From: Tannerella sp.
GTDB lineage: Bacteria; Bacteroidota; Bacteroidia; Bacteroidales; Tannerellaceae
DNA length: 5,557 bases
Direction: 5' to 3'
Assembly (NCBI GenBank): GCA_031267485.1
Contig: JAIRYY010000207.1
Coordinates: 1-5,557 of the forward strand
In this document: in pieces, positions 1-5,557 of the stretch
How the letters are laid out: each line of letters starts with the position of its first letter
How positions within the stretch are numbered: the first letter of the stretch is position 1
The notes under the pieces: generated by a model
The model's input: the letters and a program-made list of their open reading frames with translations, nothing else
Database searches by the model: none
What the model was told of the DNA's origin: nothing
Made by a program: the position numbers and the translations under genes

Positions 1-1
1 T

Positions 2-520
2 CAAGAGGCTTATTATCTCACTTACAACGAAAATAATGACATCCTGCATATCGACATGTATAACTACGAAAGGAAAAGACAAATCAGGTATCGGTACGAT
101 GCGAATAGAAACGTAACACTGTATGAACAGACCCATTATAACAGTGATAATTTATTCCAGAAAATGACTTGTGAATACGATGCGGACAGCCGACCGCTGA
201 TCCTCTCATATTATTTATGGAACGCAACACTGCAACTGACGGCGCTGGACTGGTATGAGATCTATTACTATTCGGAAGGCACGGACACCGGTAACGGAGC
301 GGTCGATATATCCCCGTCGTCGGCCTGGTCGCATAGCGGCATGATTCACATCCGCAGCGGGCGTCCGAAACAGGTTGCAGTTTATGCGCTTTCCGGCGCG
401 AAACTGTACGAAAGTTCCGTTCCGGCAGGCACAACCACGATAGACGCCACCCGTTTTCCAAAAGGCGTGTATATTGTAGCTTTTGGTGATAACGAAAGGC
501 AGAAAATAGCGCTTCACTGA
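2..520 (+). CDS. C-terminal part of a secreted protein with YD-like repeats and a T9SS type A sorting domain (5' end outside window)
   Basis: The frame is open from base 2, with no start needed before the window edge, so this is a 172-residue C-terminal fragment ending at TGA 518-520. Fragment residues 1-95 are rich in Tyr, Asn and Asp and contain YD-like units (YRYDANRN at 30-37 and EYDADSRP at 58-65, 27 residues apart), as seen in secreted Bacteroidota repeat proteins. Residues about 102-172 match the Por secretion system C-terminal sorting domain: the VYALSGAKLYES strand, then FPKGVYIVAF, then a basic strand ending at the C-terminus. Known for this family: the protein crosses the inner membrane by Sec, then the type IX system recognises and removes this domain, and the cargo is released or anchored to the surface. 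The passenger function is unknown because the N-terminus is missing. The sorting domain call is firm; the YD-repeat label is by resemblance only. Confidence 0.85.
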   Translation, partial: QEAYYLTYNENNDILHIDMYNYERKRQIRYRYDANRNVTLYEQTHYNSDNLFQKMTCEYDADSRPLILSYYLWNATLQLTALDWYEIYYYSEGTDTGNGAVDISPSSAWSHSGMIHIRSGRPKQVAVYALSGAKLYESSVPAGTTTIDATRFPKGVYIVAFGDNERQKIALH

Positions 521-537
521 CGAAGCGGGAACAGATA

Positions 538-582
538 AAAAGGGCGCCCGGAAAGCGGCATGACGTTTCCGGGCGCCCTTTT
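538..582 (+). terminator. Strong intrinsic terminator after the T9SS cargo gene
   Basis: A perfect 17-bp inverted repeat (538-554 pairs with 566-582) encloses an 11-base loop and starts 17 bases after the stop codon. The stem has a GC core, GGGCGCCCGG, flanked by A4 on the left and T4 on the right, so it could work in either direction. The T tract is short and is part of the stem. Position and shape fit a Rho-independent terminator. Confidence 0.88.
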
Positions 583-588
583 CCGATA

Positions 589-622
589 CGGTTTTTCTCC
601 GCTGGGCGCAGCGAAAAAACCG
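589..622. repeat. Second imperfect hairpin downstream of the terminator
   Basis: CGGTTTTT (589-596) pairs with AAAAACCG (615-622), and inside it CGCTG (600-604) pairs with CAGCG (609-613) around a GGCG tetraloop, with a small asymmetric bulge between the stems. There is no T tract directly after it on either strand, so it is not a classical terminator on its own. It may back up the terminator just upstream or help define the transcript end. Confidence 0.45.
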
Positions 623-685
623 CCGTTTCCGTCTGCCGTGCGGAAGCCGGGCGTCCGGATGATTGCACATTTGTACGGCGAAATA

Positions 686-715
686 TTGTTTGTTGCGAAA
701 TAACCCGTATATTTG
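686..715 (+). promoter_or_regulatory. Bacteroidota-type promoter for the lipoprotein-holB unit
   Basis: The -7 box TATATTTG at 708-715 matches the Bacteroidota housekeeping consensus TAnnTTTG exactly. A TTG at 686-688 lies 19 bases upstream, the usual spacing for the -33 element. Transcription should begin near 720, leaving an A/T-rich leader of roughly 20 bases before ATG 739. This placement also argues against the in-frame TTG at 718 as the start codon, since it would lie at or before the transcript start. Confidence 0.75.
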
Positions 716-738
716 CATTGAATACAGCAAAATTGATT

Positions 739-1629
739 ATGCGGACAAGTTTTAAAATAATATTTCCTTACATTTTGGCGGTTATACTGTTTAATAATTG
801 TACGACGAAACATTCTGACCCGTACTCGGCGGGGAATGTAGCCCGGAATCTGAGCAGGAAATATGACACGGAAATAGAAATCGTGAGCATGGGGAAAAAA
901 ACATCTCCCGACGGGATGAAATATAACGAATATGTTTTAATGGACAAAAAACGGGGATTTTTGTTTGAGGCCGGCTCGTATGTGGCGATGGACAGCCATA
1001 TTATCCTGTACCACAAAAAGCGCTGGGACCAGTATTCGCGCGACCTGATGCGCTATTATCACGATGACGTCATGCGGATTGCCGCCCGGTACGGGATTCG
1101 TCTGATACCTCCCCTCCGGGAGATGCCGGACGTTCCCGTCAAGTCGCGTTCGCCGGTGTGGCCGCTCGATTCCGTTTTCATCGCCTCTCCCGGCCAGCTG
1201 GATACGGTCGTTGACCTGTATGCGGAACTGGCGAACCTTTACAGCTTCACCTACGTGCGCTATCACAAGAACGAGACGAAAAACCCGAAACTTGTCCTGT
1301 GCTATCTGCCCGAAAACGAGCCGGACAGAAGTAAAAACGTGAAGATATGCCACCTCCCGTATCTGAACTTCCGGCTGGAAAATGGCGTCGAGCCGCCGGA
1401 CACCGATCGGGAAAACGACGCGGCGCTGGAAAACATGAAGTGTGAAAATTATATACCCGCGAAACACGAAGTCCGCGAGGCGCTGTGCCTGTCATGGAAC
1501 AAAGCTGTCGACCGGGGCCGAATCACGCAGGAAAAAGTTGAATGTGCCGGACGGGAAGCGGGGCGGCAGGAGGAAAACAGGGAGCGGGACGCCATCCCGG
1601 GAGAAAAGTTAAATGTACAAAAAAAATAA
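739..1629 (+). CDS. Putative lipoprotein or signal-anchored envelope protein, unknown function
   Basis: A 296-residue protein that I do not recognise. Residues 1-20 look like a signal peptide: a short basic start (R2, K6), then a hydrophobic stretch, ending at Cys21. The preceding residues (L-F-N-N) are an unusual lipobox, and there is no acidic lipoprotein-export signal after the Cys, so lipidation is plausible but not certain and a surface location is not indicated. Residues about 34-120 look like a folded alpha/beta domain with alternating strands (YDTEIEIVSMG, YNEYVLMDK, GFLFEAGSYVAM) and a basic helix. Residues 253-296 are almost all charged or polar and probably disordered. ATG 739 is chosen over TTG 718 because it leads straight into the signal peptide and lies just downstream of a consensus promoter. 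holB begins 8 bases after the stop, so the two are probably co-transcribed; no functional link between them is evident. Confidence 0.72.
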   Translation: MRTSFKIIFPYILAVILFNNCTTKHSDPYSAGNVARNLSRKYDTEIEIVSMGKKTSPDGMKYNEYVLMDKKRGFLFEAGSYVAMDSHIILYHKKRWDQYSRDLMRYYHDDVMRIAARYGIRLIPPLREMPDVPVKSRSPVWPLDSVFIASPGQLDTVVDLYAELANLYSFTYVRYHKNETKNPKLVLCYLPENEPDRSKNVKICHLPYLNFRLENGVEPPDTDRENDAALENMKCENYIPAKHEVREALCLSWNKAVDRGRITQEKVECAGREAGRQEENRERDAIPGEKLNVQKK

Positions 1630-1637
1630 TCGGACGG

Positions 1638-2774
1638 ATGTATTTCAGAGATGTGACGGGACAGGAAGAATTGAAGAAACACCTGACGGAAACGGCGCGC
1701 AAAGGCGTCGTTCCCCATGCGCGCCTGTTCTGTGGCGCGGAAGGAAACGGAGGCTTTCAGCTGGCGCTGGCCTATGCCCGATACCTGAACTGTACCGGGC
1801 GCGGGGAGGCGGATTCGTGCGGGACGTGCCCGTCCTGCATTAAATACAACGGGCTGGCGCATCCCGACCTGCACTTTGTCTTTCCCATGGTTTCCAACAA
1901 AAGCGCTAAAAAGGAAGTTTGCGACGATTATCTTCCCGAATGGCGGGAGTTTCTTAAAAAACGGATGGCGCACCGCACCTATTTCAATCTGGATACCTGG
2001 CTGGCGCACATGGGCGCGGAAAACAAGCAGGCTGCTATTTATGCGGCGGAAAGCGATAAAATCATCCGCAAAATGAATCTGAGGATATACGAGGCGGATT
2101 ACCGCATCCTGTTCGTCTGGATGCCTGAACGGATGCATCCGTCCTGTGCAAACAAACTCCTCAAGCTTATCGAGGAACCGCCTGCAAATACGGCGATCCT
2201 GATGATTACCGACAGCCCGGATATGGTGCTGGGCACAATCGTGTCGCGCTCCCAGTTGCTTCAGGTACGTCCGATACCGTCCGGGACGCTGGAGGAAACG
2301 CTGGCCGCGACATGGAACCTGCAGCCGGCGGATGCGGCGCATGTCGCGCGCCTGGCCGGAGGCAATTATTTCAAAGCCACGGAATTGCTTACGGTGGAAA
2401 ATGACAGCGCTTATTTTCTGGAGCAGTTTAAGACCGTCATGCGAAACGGGTGGACGCGAAACGTTGTCGCCATGAAGTCCTTTTCGGACGAAATGGCCTC
2501 CATCGGGCGGGAGAGGCAGAAGAATTTCCTGGCGTTCTGCCAGCGTCAGATACGCGAGAATTTCATGAATTGCCTGAACGAGCCTTCATTAAACTATATG
2601 AACAGGGAAGAGGCGGACTTTGCCCGGAATTTCTCTCCCTACGTGAACGAACGGAATGTCATGGACTTGATGGACGAACTCTCTCTCGCCGAAAGGCATG
2701 TTCATCAGAATGTCAATTCCAGGATGGTCTTCTTCGACCTCTCCATGCGTATCATTGTGCTGATAAAAAGATAA
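1638..2774 (+). CDS. holB: DNA polymerase III delta' subunit (clamp loader)
   Basis: A 378-residue AAA+ clamp-loader subunit. With the delta and DnaX subunits it opens and loads the sliding clamp onto primed DNA in the cytoplasm. The opening YFRDVTGQEELKKHL is the typical N-terminus. The P-loop region (GAEGNGG, 33-39) lacks the Lys-Ser/Thr pair needed for ATP binding, as is usual for delta'. A zinc module is formed by Cys52, Cys61, Cys64 and Cys67. The WMPERMHPSCANKLLKLIEEPP segment (161-182) is the conserved sensor region. SRS at 203-205 replaces the family's SRC motif but keeps Arg204, the arginine finger that acts on the neighbouring ATPase. The C-terminal half is helical, as expected for the collar. 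ATG 1638 is chosen because homology begins exactly there; the frame is open about 96 bases further upstream, but that part overlaps the previous gene and reads as low-complexity. No Shine-Dalgarno is visible. It probably shares the promoter at 686-715. Two TAA codons in a row end the gene (2772-2777). Confidence 0.95.
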   Translation: MYFRDVTGQEELKKHLTETARKGVVPHARLFCGAEGNGGFQLALAYARYLNCTGRGEADSCGTCPSCIKYNGLAHPDLHFVFPMVSNKSAKKEVCDDYLPEWREFLKKRMAHRTYFNLDTWLAHMGAENKQAAIYAAESDKIIRKMNLRIYEADYRILFVWMPERMHPSCANKLLKLIEEPPANTAILMITDSPDMVLGTIVSRSQLLQVRPIPSGTLEETLAATWNLQPADAAHVARLAGGNYFKATELLTVENDSAYFLEQFKTVMRNGWTRNVVAMKSFSDEMASIGRERQKNFLAFCQRQIRENFMNCLNEPSLNYMNREEADFARNFSPYVNERNVMDLMDELSLAERHVHQNVNSRMVFFDLSMRIIVLIKR

Positions 2775-2844
2775 TAACTGATGTTACGCACTGCAACAGA
2801 TTCCATGCCGGAAAGCCCAAGTCCGAAGGACGTGATTTCCATAA

Positions 2845-2865
2845 CCGCAGGTCGCCGACCTGCGG
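2845..2865. repeat. Perfect 10-bp palindrome, left half of the foldback
   Basis: CCGCAGGTCG and CGACCTGCGG flank a single central base (2855). As a hairpin it would form about 8 pairs with a five-base loop. Its left half (2845-2851) is also part of the long outer arm and its right half can pair with 2955-2961, so the local hairpin and the long foldback cannot form at the same time. Confidence 0.85.
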
Positions 2866-2878
2866 CGAACATACTGTT

Positions 2879-2938
2879 GCTGCCTGAAAGGCAGGACAGG
2901 TTCCGTATCGACAACGGCGTCCTGCCTTATCAGGCAGC
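2879..2938. repeat. Inverted pair of self-palindromic units at the core of the foldback
   Basis: The unit at 2879-2897 and the unit at 2919-2938 are reverse complements except for one extra base (near 2929). Each is also a small hairpin by itself: CTGCCT/AGGCAG at 2880-2885 with 2889-2894, and at 2922-2927 with 2932-2937. They therefore read as both direct and inverted repeats. The bases between them contain CCGT (2903-2906) and ACGG (2914-2917), which can close the tip of the long hairpin. Confidence 0.85.
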
Positions 2939-2954
2939 GAACCGCCGATACCTT

Positions 2955-2982
2955 CCGCAGGCTGCGCTTTGCTTGCCTGCGG
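2955..2982. repeat. Hairpin CCGCAGGC/GCCTGCGG, right half of the foldback
   Basis: A perfect 8-bp stem (2955-2962 with 2975-2982) encloses a 12-base loop. Its left arm repeats the CCGCAGG sequence of 2845-2851, and its right arm is the start of the long outer arm, so it is the mirror partner of the palindrome at 2845-2865. Confidence 0.8.
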
Positions 2983-2993
2983 TTATGAAAATA

Positions 2994-3022
2994 ACGCCCT
3001 CCGGGCGTGCCGGCTTGCCGGT
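2994..3022. repeat. Two adjacent short hairpins at the right edge of the foldback
   Basis: ACGCCC (2994-2999) pairs with GGGCGT (3003-3008) around TCC, and directly after it GCCGG (3009-3013) pairs with CCGGT (3018-3022) around CTTG, with a G-T closing pair. The first is the mirror partner of a weaker hairpin, GTCC-gaa-GGAC, at 2821-2831 on the left edge. Confidence 0.6.
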
Positions 3023-3133
3023 GTACGGCGCAACCGTCCGCGGCAATTCTTTTCAGACACTGTTCTATCTCCATACGGTTGTCATCACGTTCCCGCTCAC
3101 TCGTATTTTAACATCGCAAATCCGTCCGTCCCC
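3023..3133. other. Non-coding remainder between the foldback and the ccsBA stop
   Basis: About 110 bases with no convincing gene on either strand. A 7-bp inverted pair, CAACCGT (3031-3037) and ACGGTTG (3075-3081), could form a weak stem. On the minus strand a short run of codons (from about 3101 to 3020) reads like a charged helix around ATG 3074, but it has no start signal and runs into the palindrome. There is no clear terminator for ccsBA before the foldback. Confidence 0.5.
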
Positions 3134-5494
3134 TCATCCGTATGAATGCATGCCGCTCAGGAAATAATTGACGCCGAAATACGTCATGAGGACGGCGGCG
3201 AAGGCGATTGCGGAACAGAGATTGAACAGCCACAGGCTGTGGCGCCTTTTCACCAGGTGGAGGTGCGTGACCATGACATACACGATGATGGTTATCAGCG
3301 CCCACGTCTCCTTGGGATCCCACCCCCAGTAGCGTCCCCACGATTCATTAGCCCACACCGCGCCCATAAAAGTGCCGATCGTCATCAGGATCACCCCGAT
3401 GTTCAGCGAGATTTCGTTGATGATGCTCAGTTCTTTCACCGGGTCGGCGTACTTCGCCATCCGGGCTTCTTCCGGAACGTCCTGACGCTTTCCCCTGCGG
3501 GCGAGCGACATGACCGTCAGGTTCGTCACGCCGATCAGGAAACTGACGCCGAAGAATCCGTAAGCCGACATGATAATGGCAACGTGGAACATCAGCCAGG
3601 GCGACTTGAGTACGGGTACCAGCGGGTTAATCTGCGGATCCATCCAGCTCAGGCCCGACACGAACAGGATGACGCCGGCAAAAAGCGTCGACAGCGCAAA
3701 CGTCAGCGGACTGCGGCGCACGAACATCAGTCCGGCGAAAACCGTCGCCCAGGCGGCGTAGACCATCGTCTCGTACGAATTGCTCCACGGCGCGTACCCG
3801 CCGATTTTCCAGCGCATGCCCATCCCCATCATCTGAAAGTGGAACACAATCAGGACGGCTATCCCCAAAGCGCGCAGGATCCATTTCGTGCGGCGGTTCT
3901 CGCCGAATATCAGCGCGATGGAAAACAGCAGCAGCAGTCCCCCCAGGGCGAGGTATCCGATTTTGCACCGGCGGAAGATGTCCATCCTGTTGTAGCGCAG
4001 CTCCAGCGCAATCCTGTCCGCCGTCATCTCCGGCACGTTGTTGTGCCGGTACTGATAATCCGCAACCGTTTCCAGCGCTCCGTCCGCCCGCTCCCACTCC
4101 CGCGACCCGACGGCGGCGCGGACTTCCGCGATATAACGGCCGAAAGCGCCGGTGATGAAAGCGGAATCGGCGGTGGCCGGCAAATCGTCGCCCGGCGCAT
4201 ACCATTTCCGGTCAGGATCGCCCGGAGCCGGGAACAGCCGGATCAGCTGCATGTTTATCAGCTGGTTGAAAATGTTGACCCGCTCGTCAAACTTAATCAG
4301 CGACTTGTCGAAAGCCGTCCGACGGTCCGGCATCTTCCGGTAAGTCTCCTCCAGCTTCTCCTGCAGCTTGTAGGCGCCGTTCGAATCGAAAATCTCCACG
4401 AAAGCGCAATGGCCGGGCGTCAGTCCGAAATAAAGGGCGAAATCTTTGTCCGGGACAGCAATCAGGGGGACATACATCCACATGTCGGGATATGCAAGCA
4501 CGCTCAGCAGGAACGCGTCCGGGGTCATCCCCTTAAATTTCGTGTCCCGGTGCAGCTTGCGCAGAATCTCCGAAGAAAACGTGTTGACGGGGACGACGCG
4601 TCCGGCCGTCGTCTGGACAGGCAGACGGCCGAATGCGCCGGCATGTTCCGGCGCTATGCGGAGGGCGCATACCGTTTCGCTCATGTCGCCGCCGCCCGGG
4701 AACCCGCCGGCCATGACCGCCGACGCCGGCCAGCCTGTCAGGAGCAGCAGGCCAAACAGCCTCCCGGCCGCCGTCTTCCGCTGCTTGAGCTGCCTGTACA
4801 GCGTCCTTATGCGCCCGTTCCGCGTCGTCATGCAAAGAATGCCGCCCAGGAGCAGCAGCGCGTAGCCGGTATACGTCACGTTTCGCCCCGCGACATCCCT
4901 GTTGACCGACAGGACGGTACCCCGTTCGTCGCTGTCATACGAAGCCTGGAAGAAACGGTACCCCTTTACGTCCAGCACATTGTTCATGTAAACCAGTTCC
5001 CGGCGCGTCTCCCCGTCCGCGCGAACCAGCAGCTCGCTTTCGTAGGACGACGGACTCATGGAGCCGGGATAGCGTTTCAGCGTGAACCTGACCAGCTCCA
5101 CCTCGAAAGGCAGCGCGTGCATCTGCTGTCCGCGGCTGGTCTGCGCCACGATCAGGCTGCTCTTTTCCCCCTCGCGCAGATGCAGCATCCCCTCCTTCCC
5201 CGTCACATGCGAGACAAGCGCCCCCAGCAGTATGACGGTAAAGGAAAAATGAATGACGGCCATCCCCCATCGGCCCGTTTTGTAAAACCGGCGCCGGACA
5301 AAGATGAGAACAAAGTTCACCGCCAGCAAAAACTGCAGCAGGAAAAAGACGGGAGAATAATAAATCAAAACTCTCGCCAGCGCGGCGCCATGCGCCTTTT
5401 CAACAAATGTGGCGACCGCCAGCCCCGCCGCATAAACAGCCAGCAACACAATCATGGTCGCATACGAAGACAGTAACTTTCTGAATGAATCCAT
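3134..5494 (-). CDS. ccsBA: Fused cytochrome c biogenesis protein CcsBA (System II haem exporter and synthase)
   Basis: A 786-residue membrane protein that moves haem outward and attaches it to CXXCH motifs of periplasmic c-type cytochromes. The N-terminal ResB/CcsB-like part has three membrane segments (about 10-30, 47-66, 79-97), a periplasmic domain (98-205) and a fourth segment (206-222). A further segment (244-262) leads to a periplasmic region (263-509) with the family motif GRVVPVNTFSSEILRKLH (298-315). The CcsA part follows, with eight segments from 511 on. Visible haem ligands: His82 (membrane), His637 in SPWLMFHVAI (periplasmic), the WWD signature WANESWGRYWGWDPKETW (714-731), His746 or His744 (membrane) and His783 in the terminal GMHSYG (periplasmic). 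Basic loops place all of these on the expected sides. ATG 5494 is chosen because the membrane domain starts there and a promoter lies just upstream; the frame stays open 14 codons further but crosses the promoter. The gene is intact. Its cytochrome clients are outside the window. Confidence 0.96.
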   Translation of the reverse strand: MDSFRKLLSSYATMIVLLAVYAAGLAVATFVEKAHGAALARVLIYYSPVFFLLQFLLAVNFVLIFVRRRFYKTGRWGMAVIHFSFTVILLGALVSHVTGKEGMLHLREGEKSSLIVAQTSRGQQMHALPFEVELVRFTLKRYPGSMSPSSYESELLVRADGETRRELVYMNNVLDVKGYRFFQASYDSDERGTVLSVNRDVAGRNVTYTGYALLLLGGILCMTTRNGRIRTLYRQLKQRKTAAGRLFGLLLLTGWPASAVMAGGFPGGGDMSETVCALRIAPEHAGAFGRLPVQTTAGRVVPVNTFSSEILRKLHRDTKFKGMTPDAFLLSVLAYPDMWMYVPLIAVPDKDFALYFGLTPGHCAFVEIFDSNGAYKLQEKLEETYRKMPDRRTAFDKSLIKFDERVNIFNQLINMQLIRLFPAPGDPDRKWYAPGDDLPATADSAFITGAFGRYIAEVRAAVGSREWERADGALETVADYQYRHNNVPEMTADRIALELRYNRMDIFRRCKIGYLALGGLLLLFSIALIFGENRRTKWILRALGIAVLIVFHFQMMGMGMRWKIGGYAPWSNSYETMVYAAWATVFAGLMFVRRSPLTFALSTLFAGVILFVSGLSWMDPQINPLVPVLKSPWLMFHVAIIMSAYGFFGVSFLIGVTNLTVMSLARRGKRQDVPEEARMAKYADPVKELSIINEISLNIGVILMTIGTFMGAVWANESWGRYWGWDPKETWALITIIVYVMVTHLHLVKRRHSLWLFNLCSAIAFAAVLMTYFGVNYFLSGMHSYG

Positions 5495-5521
5495 TTTTAC
5501 AGGTATTTTTTTTTGAAAAGC

Positions 5522-5551
5522 CAAATATAAGGGCAATTATTGTAACCGAAA
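5522..5551 (-). promoter_or_regulatory. Bacteroidota-type promoter for ccsBA
   Basis: On the minus strand, TATATTTG (5529 down to 5522) matches the TAnnTTTG -7 consensus and is identical to the box of the lipoprotein-holB promoter. The -33 position, 18 bases further up, has only TTTC (5551-5548) against the TTTG consensus, so that half is weak. Transcription would start near 5516, giving a leader of about 20 bases containing an A9 run (plus-strand T 5506-5514) and no Shine-Dalgarno. This suggests that ccsBA has its own promoter even if it follows other genes beyond the window. Confidence 0.65.
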
Positions 5552-5557
5552 AATAAT

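Larger units (their letters stand above)
2807..3021. repeat. Long imperfect palindrome (foldback element) between convergent genes
   Basis: This fills most of the 359-base gap between holB and ccsBA, which has no credible gene. Outer arms 2821-2851 and 2976-3006 match in inverted orientation at 26 of 31 positions, including a perfect 12-bp core (2840-2851 with 2976-2987). Beyond them a CCGG-containing piece near 2805-2817 pairs loosely with 3013-3025. A 7-bp middle stem joins 2859-2865 with 2955-2961. The inner arms 2879-2897 and 2919-2938 match fully apart from one bulged base, and CCGT 2903-2906 pairs with ACGG 2914-2917 at the tip. The centre is near 2910. There is no T tract right after the base on either strand, so it is not a standard terminator, although convergent transcripts would both run into it. 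It may be a REP/BIME-like cluster, a foldback or MITE-like insertion, or a structured RNA; the sequence alone does not decide. Confidence 0.8.

Noticed and set aside
718..738. TTG at 718 as the start of the lipoprotein gene
   Set aside because: It lies at or before the predicted transcript start and adds seven residues ahead of a good signal peptide that begins naturally at ATG 739.
84..813. Several minus-strand open frames across the T9SS gene and the intergenic region
   Set aside because: They cross the terminator hairpin and promoter, are Arg/Cys-rich with no family resemblance, and lie opposite a well-supported coding frame.
2807..3021. Integron attC site, CRISPR array or retron RNA as the identity of the palindrome
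   Set aside because: There are no spaced direct repeats as in CRISPR, no adjacent reverse transcriptase or integrase gene, and the size and boxes do not fit attC.
2793..3034. GCAAC at 2793-2797 and 3030-3034 as a target-site duplication flanking the palindrome
   Set aside because: Five bases of identity at unequal distances from the palindrome ends is within chance; an empty site in a relative would be needed to support it.
2784..3114. Minus-strand open frame from ATG 3074 (96 codons) and the five-codon frame from ATG 3114, which together could be a frameshifted small gene after ccsBA
   Set aside because: Only about 25 codons (roughly 3101-3020) look protein-like, there is no promoter or convincing start, and the rest crosses the palindrome. 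Joining the two frames would require an assumed frameshift.
2781..3167. Plus-strand open frame of 128 codons starting 6 bases after the holB stop
   Set aside because: It is translated straight through the nested palindromes and into the ccsBA 3' end, has no recognisable domain and has an Arg/Pro/Ala-rich composition typical of spurious frames. It is better explained by a stop-poor, GC-rich repeat.
3146..5476. Open frame of 776 codons antisense to ccsBA
   Set aside because: The minus-strand frame carries clear CcsBA motifs. The antisense frame is rich in Arg, Gln, His and Pro with no domains, which is the usual shadow of a GC-biased gene.

Overview
The window reads as ordinary chromosomal sequence from a moderately GC-rich member of the Bacteroidota, most likely the Bacteroidales. 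Four signs support this. The first gene ends in a type IX secretion (T9SS) sorting domain. Two intergenic regions carry the same Bacteroidota-type -7 promoter box, TATATTTG (consensus TAnnTTTG). Start codons lack a clear Shine-Dalgarno and follow A/T-rich leaders. The cytochrome c maturation gene is a fused System II CcsBA. No species can be named from this evidence.

Layout, left to right. Bases 2-520 (+) are the 3' end of a secreted T9SS cargo protein with YD-like repeats, closed by a perfect 17-bp stem terminator at 538-582. A promoter at 686-715 then drives a probable two-gene unit: a putative lipoprotein of unknown function (739-1629) and, 8 bases later, the DNA polymerase III delta' subunit holB (1638-2774). 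On the opposite strand, 3134-5494 encodes CcsBA, a 786-residue haem exporter and cytochrome c synthase, with its own promoter near the right edge (5522-5551).

holB and ccsBA converge on a 359-base gap (2775-3133) with no credible gene. Most of it (about 2807-3021) is a large imperfect palindrome built of smaller palindromes. Local hairpins in the left half have their pairing partners, in mirrored order, in the right half, so the strand can fold either as a row of small hairpins or as one long foldback. This is the least ordinary part of the window. It looks like a REP/BIME-like or foldback (MITE-like) non-coding element rather than a protein gene, but its copy number and function cannot be judged from one copy.

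The genes do not form one pathway: they cover protein secretion, an unknown envelope protein, replication clamp loading, and cytochrome c assembly for respiration. I found no CRISPR array, tRNA, rRNA, transposase or defence system.
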